A stretch of 64,000 nucleotides of DNA. It comes from JAZNQN01 sp045590195 (GTDB lineage: Bacteria > Bacillota > Clostridia > UMGS1883 > UMGS1540). A program made the translations under genes and the position numbers. Location: assembly GCA_045590195.1 (NCBI GenBank), contig JAZNQN010000065.1, forward strand, positions 66,651 to 130,650, given 5' to 3'. This document shows, piece after piece, positions 61,434-64,000 of the stretch; position 1 is the first letter of the stretch; each line of letters starts with the position of its first letter. The notes below the pieces were generated by a model, which worked only from the letters and a program-made list of their open reading frames with translations, was not told the DNA's origin and searched no databases.

Positions 61434-62817
61434 ATTAACTACTGAAGATATAGCCGTTTTGAAAAGCATTGCAGGCGAGGGAAGAGTACTGTGCGCAGAA
61501 GAAATTAATCCCGATTATGCTCATGATGAGCTTGGCGGAATTGAAAAAATGCCTGATGTTCTTATAAAAGTTCATTCAACTGAAGAAATTTCGGAAATAA
61601 TGAAGTTGGCATACGAAAAAACTGTTCCCGTAACCGTTAGGGGAAGCGGAACAGGGCTTGTTGGTGCGGCGGTTGCTGTTGAAGGCGGAATTTTGATAGA
61701 AACTACTTCTATGAACAAAATTTTAGAGCTTGACCGCGACAACCTTACTGTTACAGTTCAGCCAGGTGTGCTTTTAATGGAGCTTGCAGCTTTTGCAGAG
61801 GAAAACGATTTTCTTTATCCGCCTGATCCGGGCGAAAAGTCGGCAACAATAGGCGGTAACATTTCAACAAATGCCGGCGGAATGAGAGCTGTGAAATACG
61901 GCGTTACAAGAGATTATGTAAGAGCGCTTACAGTTGTTATGCCAAACGGCGAAATACTTAAGCTTGGCGGAAAAGTTGCGAAAAACAGTTCCGGTTACAG
62001 CCTTAAGGATTTAGTTATAGGCTCTGAGGGAACTCTTTGTATAATTACAGAGGCAGTTTTAAAACTTGTTCCTCTTCCAAAAGTATCTATCAGTTTATTG
62101 GTTCCTTTTATTGATATGAAAAGCGCAATTGAAGCAGTTCCGCAGATTATGCGCTCGAAAATAACACCTACTGCCGTTGAATATATGTCGCGCGATACAA
62201 TTTTGTTCTCGGAAAGCTATCTTGGCAAAAAATTTCCTGATACAAAAAGCGATGCATACATTCTTCTTACATTTGACGGCAACACCGACGAGCAGGTTGA
62301 AGCAGACATAAAACAGATTGCAGAGCTTTGCCTCCAGATTGGCGCAACAGACGCTTACATTGTTGATACTGAGGAGAGGAAAAAATCGGTTTGGTCGGCT
62401 CGTGGAGCTTTTCTTGAAGCTATTAAGGCATCAACAACTGAAATGGACGAGTGTGATGTTGTTGTGCCTGTAAACAGGGTTGACCAGTTTATTAAATTTA
62501 CTCATACTCTGGCAGACGAGATGAAAGTAAGAATTCCAAGCTTTGGCCATGCAGGTGATGGCAATTTACATATTTACATTTGCCGTGACAACCTTGGCGA
62601 CAAAGAATGGGAAGAAACTTTGAATAAATGTTTTGACAAAATGTATGAAAAAGCCAAAGAGCTTGGTGGTTTGGTTTCGGGTGAACACGGAATTGGTTAT
62701 GCTAAGAAAGCATACTTAAAAGAATTATACGGCGAAACACCTATTGCGCTTATGATGGGAATTAAAAAAGTTTTTGACGAGAAAAACATTTTAAATCCCG
62801 GAAAAATTATGCAGTAG
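61423..62817 (+). CDS. FAD-linked D-lactate dehydrogenase (GlcD/LctD type)
   Basis: 464-residue FAD oxidoreductase. FAD_binding_4 at about 35-215 with [13 protein letters not shown] and [21 protein letters not shown]-oxidase C domain to the end with [10 protein letters not shown] and [10 protein letters not shown]. With the preceding ETF it probably oxidises lactate with NAD and reduced ferredoxin as partners. The start is ATG 61423, after AAGGAGGTG, overlapping etfA by 11 bases. Confidence 0.93.
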   Translation: MYNKLTTEDIAVLKSIAGEGRVLCAEEINPDYAHDELGGIEKMPDVLIKVHSTEEISEIMKLAYEKTVPVTVRGSGTGLVGAAVAVEGGILIETTSMNKILELDRDNLTVTVQPGVLLMELAAFAEENDFLYPPDPGEKSATIGGNISTNAGGMRAVKYGVTRDYVRALTVVMPNGEILKLGGKVAKNSSGYSLKDLVIGSEGTLCIITEAVLKLVPLPKVSISLLVPFIDMKSAIEAVPQIMRSKITPTAVEYMSRDTILFSESYLGKKFPDTKSDAYILLTFDGNTDEQVEADIKQIAELCLQIGATDAYIVDTEERKKSVWSARGAFLEAIKASTTEMDECDVVVPVNRVDQFIKFTHTLADEMKVRIPSFGHAGDGNLHIYICRDNLGDKEWEETLNKCFDKMYEKAKELGGLVSGEHGIGYAKKAYLKELYGETPIALMMGIKKVFDEKNILNPGKIMQ

Positions 62818-62830
62818 TGCGGAGAAAACA

Positions 62831-63541
62831 ATGGAACAGAACAGTTTTTTAAAAGGAATTCGTGATGGGATACCAATTTGTCTTGGCTATTTATCGGTAT
62901 CATTTGCTTTTGGAATTTTTTCGGTTGAGAGTGGACTTTCTATTTTAGAAACACTTTTAATTTCTATGGCAAATGTAACATCGGCAGGGCAGCTTGCCGG
63001 AGTTCCCATAATTTGCGGCGGAGGTACACTATTTGAAATGGCAATGTCGCAAATAGTTATAAATTTAAGGTATGCTCTGATGGGAGTATCGCTTTCGCAA
63101 AAGCTTGGGAAAAGCGTAAAGCTTTTGGACCGATTTATTATTTCATTTGTAAATACTGATGAGGTTTTTGCGGTTGCATCGGGAAACCATGAACAAGTTG
63201 GAAAAAAATATCTATACGGGCTTATTTTAACGCCGTATCTTGGCTGGAGCAGCGGAACTTTAATAGGAGCCGTTTCAGGCAACATACTTCCGGCAATAGT
63301 AATTTCTTCTCTTGGGGTTGCAATTTACGGAATGTTTATAGCCATTGTAGTTCCGGTTGCGAGGAAAAAAGTTTCGGTTGCGTTTTGCACTATAGTTGCA
63401 ATAGTTTTGGGTTGTATTTTTAAATATGTTCCTGCGTTATCTATTGTTCCTGAAGGATTTGTTATAATATTGTGCGCAGTAATTGCAAGCGGAATATTTG
63501 CCATTATAGCGCCAATACCTGTAAGGGAGGAGATAAAATGA
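62831..63541 (+). CDS. azlC: AzlC family branched-chain amino acid exporter subunit
   Basis: 236-residue membrane protein. GIRDGIPICLGYLSVSFAFG, MANVTSAGQLAG and ISFVNTDEVFAVAS are AzlC features. Works with AzlD to export branched-chain amino acids or analogues. Its stop overlaps the azlD start (ATGA). Confidence 0.92.
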   Translation: MEQNSFLKGIRDGIPICLGYLSVSFAFGIFSVESGLSILETLLISMANVTSAGQLAGVPIICGGGTLFEMAMSQIVINLRYALMGVSLSQKLGKSVKLLDRFIISFVNTDEVFAVASGNHEQVGKKYLYGLILTPYLGWSSGTLIGAVSGNILPAIVISSLGVAIYGMFIAIVVPVARKKVSVAFCTIVAIVLGCIFKYVPALSIVPEGFVIILCAVIASGIFAIIAPIPVREEIK

Positions 63542-63847
63542 TAAGAGAAGGCTTTTTTATATATCTCCTTGTTATGGCGGGGATTACATATCTTATAAGA
63601 ATGTTGCCACTTACACTAATAAAGAAGAAGATTAAAAACACATTTATTCTTTCTTTTCTTTATTACATACCATATTGCCGTTTTAAGCGTTATGACTATT
63701 CCGGCAATATTTTATGCTACCGGGAATATGATAGCGGCGGCAATTGGGTTTATAGTTGCAATGGTGCTAGCATATATGGGCAAAAGCCTTGTAACCGTTG
63801 CGGCGCTTTCTTGTTTGGCAGTTTTTATAGCAGAACTAATAATATAA
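63538..63847 (+). pseudogene. azlD: azlD with a 1-base frameshift
   Basis: Begins at ATG 63538 (RBS GGGAGGAG) and reads as an AzlD membrane protein up to YYIPY. An extra T at about 63676 shifts the frame. Removing it restores the rest, including SVMTIPAIFYATGNM and KSLVTVAALSCLAVF, with a stop at 63847. The open frame that continues otherwise is not family-like. It may be a real lesion or a sequencing error. Confidence 0.85.
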
Positions 63848-63925
63848 AAAGAAACCTCGAACGGCGGTGCTTCTTAGGGATAAATCGGTTTTGGCTTGAT
63901 ATTTTCCGCTTATAGTGCGTAAAAA

Positions 63926-63959
63926 AATGCAGACATACGACAGTATGCCTGCATTTTTT
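63926..63959 (+). terminator. Terminator after azlCD
   Basis: ATGCAGACATAC and GTATGCCTGCAT pair with one A-C mismatch, followed by TTTTTT. No gene is seen from 63848 to the window end. Confidence 0.8.
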
Positions 63960-64000
63960 ATAACTTCTCTAAGACAAAAAATCTCTAACCCAAAACTGCT

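Noticed and set aside
1..64000. CRISPR arrays, rRNA genes, transposases
   Set aside because: No regularly spaced repeats of CRISPR type, no rRNA-like sequence and no transposase signatures were seen.

Overview
The window reads as chromosomal DNA of an AT-rich, low-GC Gram-positive anaerobe of the class Clostridia (Bacillota). The evidence is strong AGGAGG-type ribosome binding sites, sigma-A promoters, a complete spoIIA sporulation operon (spoIIAA-spoIIAB-sigF), a SPOCS/LysM spore-coat-type protein, SLH-domain S-layer proteins, a DUF1934-argS pair, and an Etf-linked lactate dehydrogenase operon. The genus cannot be told from the sequence alone.

Layout. 1-12.45 kb is mostly minus-strand housekeeping: a C-terminal processing protease (cut by the window edge), argS, DUF1934, ddl, rsmI, a TrmN6-like methyltransferase, a small ferredoxin, a zinc-finger Clp ATPase, ispE, galU, ttcA and a D,D-carboxypeptidase. 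12.6-25.5 kb is plus strand: comEA, an OmpR-type two-component pair, a GerMN lipoprotein, citrate synthase, secA, prfB, and two SLH proteins. The second SLH protein is a very highly expressed S-layer protein with tandem promoters and a stem-loop leader. 25.7-27.2 kb is the minus-strand spoIIA operon. 27.2-27.76 kb is a gene-free AT-rich gap with four perfect DnaA boxes plus one weak one. 27.76-50.6 kb holds pgsA, a DUF6062/DUF624 pair, a DeoR regulator divergent from glycerol-1-phosphate dehydrogenase and a HAD phosphatase, rarA, glyA, nth, a DUF3794-LysM protein, an rRNA pseudouridine synthase, an orphan MsmK-type ATPase, an alpha-rhamnosidase, sfsA, a double class II aldolase, a GDSL/EamA/DUF4434 operon, rpsF-ssb-rpsR and a D-2-hydroxyacid dehydrogenase.

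50.66-58.72 kb is an integrated element of about 8.03 kb in the 3' end of a tRNA-Arg(CCG) gene. It carries a tyrosine integrase, a CI/Cro-type switch with three matching 19-bp operators, a Rha antirepressor, two ImmA/IrrE peptidases, a 31-residue protein, an excisionase-like HTH protein, two Rep-like proteins (one apparently lacking its catalytic residues), a private sigma factor and a lone nucleotidyltransferase. I see no capsid, terminase or conjugation genes, so it looks like a satellite, an inovirus-like replicon or a small mobilizable element. The word GGAGCGG is strongly enriched inside it (21 copies found by eye, against 3 seen in the rest of the window). GC-alternating tracts and integrase arm-site repeats are further element-specific signals.

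58.8-64 kb returns to the host chromosome: an RluA-type pseudouridine synthase, then etfB-etfA-glcD, which looks like an electron-confurcating lactate dehydrogenase, then azlC and a frameshifted azlD.

The most interesting parts are the element with its dense DNA-level signals, the DnaA-box cluster beside spoIIA, the histidine kinase whose conserved N-terminus has no ordinary start codon, and the tandem aldolase with a degenerate second domain. All counts and alignments were made by eye.
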